Source of the DNA: JBBPYA01 sp038200385
Lineage (GTDB): Bacteria > Actinomycetota > Actinomycetes > Mycobacteriales > Geodermatophilaceae
NCBI GenBank assembly: GCA_038200385.1
Contig: JBBPYA010000097.1
Span: forward strand, 1 to 7,275
Reading direction: 5' to 3'
Length of the DNA stretch: 7,275 nucleotides
Shown here: piece by piece, positions 6,965-7,275 of the stretch
Position numbering within the stretch: position 1 is the stretch's first letter
How the letters are laid out: each line of letters opens with the position of its first letter
Notes under the pieces: model-generated
Told to the model about the DNA's origin: nothing
What the model saw: the letters and a program-made list of their open reading frames with translations, nothing else
Database searches by the model: none
Translations under genes and position numbers: made by a program

Positions 6965-7275
6965 GTACCGGGTACGCCGACGAGCTCGCCGCCGCCGGCC
7001 TGGACCCAGCCTGGGTACGCGAGCTGATCGACCGGGCTTTGGCCGAGGACCTGGCCGGGCGCGGTGACATCACCAGCGCGGCGACCATCCCGGAAGGGCT
7101 GCTCGGCACCGCCGACGTGGTCCTGCGCGCAGCCGGCGTACTCGCCGGCGTCCCCGTCGCCTGCTCCGTACTCACCGCCTTGGACGCCGAGGCCCGGATC
7201 GAGGTCCGCTCGGCCGACGGGCAGCGCGGGTCCCGCGGCGACGTCGTCCTGACCGTCTCGGGCCGGGTCCGGCAA
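6961..7275 (+). CDS. nadC: Nicotinate-nucleotide diphosphorylase (carboxylating), N-terminal part
   Basis: The first 105 codons of quinolinate phosphoribosyltransferase; the frame stays open to the window edge, so roughly 180 more residues (family length about 280-290) should follow. The enzyme converts quinolinate and PRPP to nicotinate mononucleotide, CO2 and pyrophosphate. Visible landmarks are RALAEDLAGRGDITS (25-39), the typical NadC N-terminal signature, then the ADVVLRAAGVLAGVPV segment (about residues 51-66) and a GQRGSRGDVVLTVSGRVR stretch matching the usual G-x-x-x-x-x-GD-x-x-x-x-x-x-G-x-x-R pattern of the N-terminal alpha/beta domain. The catalytic barrel with its phosphate-binding residues is not yet reached. 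The ATG start overlaps the nadB stop (ATGA), and GGTGGGG lies 5 bases upstream. Identity is well supported by sequence and by nadB next to it. Confidence 0.93.
   Translation, partial: MSTGYADELAAAGLDPAWVRELIDRALAEDLAGRGDITSAATIPEGLLGTADVVLRAAGVLAGVPVACSVLTALDAEARIEVRSADGQRGSRGDVVLTVSGRVRQ

Overview
This 7.3 kb window is ordinary-looking chromosomal DNA of a high-GC Gram-positive bacterium, most likely an Actinomycetota member. The pointers are very high GC with strong G/C preference at third codon positions, frequent GTG starts, overlapping stop/start codons, and the gene order DUF2520 Rossmann protein - panC - panD, which is familiar from actinobacteria. A finer taxonomic placement is not supported. 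Base composition is even throughout, and I see no insertion sequence, prophage, CRISPR array, tRNA or rRNA.

Region 1 (1-965, plus strand) is the end of an ABC importer operon. It holds the C-terminal part of a LivG-like ATPase and a complete LivF-like ATPase, joined by a one-base stop/start overlap. The permeases and binding protein would lie upstream, outside the window, so the substrate is unknown. Region 2 (966-1093) is a convergent intergenic stretch with two perfect palindromes in tandem, probably a bidirectional terminator.

Region 3 (1094-2949, minus strand) is a two-gene unit. A MidA/NDUFAF7-type SAM-dependent methyltransferase comes first, followed 38 bp later by a classical short-chain dehydrogenase/reductase. 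Region 4 (2950-3106) is a divergent promoter region with an imperfect inverted repeat.

Region 5 (3107-7275, plus strand) is a tightly packed cofactor operon: DUF2520 Rossmann protein, panC, panD, nadB and the start of nadC. Four of the five genes are joined by 4-base overlaps and the fifth junction has a 2-bp gap. PanD makes beta-alanine from L-aspartate and PanC joins it to pantoate, giving pantothenate for coenzyme A. NadB oxidises L-aspartate to iminoaspartate, and NadC later converts quinolinate to nicotinate mononucleotide for NAD. The operon therefore links two aspartate-consuming cofactor pathways; nadA is not between nadB and nadC or anywhere else in the window.

I found no convincing wholly new system. 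The points most worth a second look are two substitutions in normally conserved PanC motifs, the unassigned role of the DUF2520 protein in the pantothenate operon, the unknown target of the MidA-like methyltransferase, and the palindrome pair between the convergent genes.
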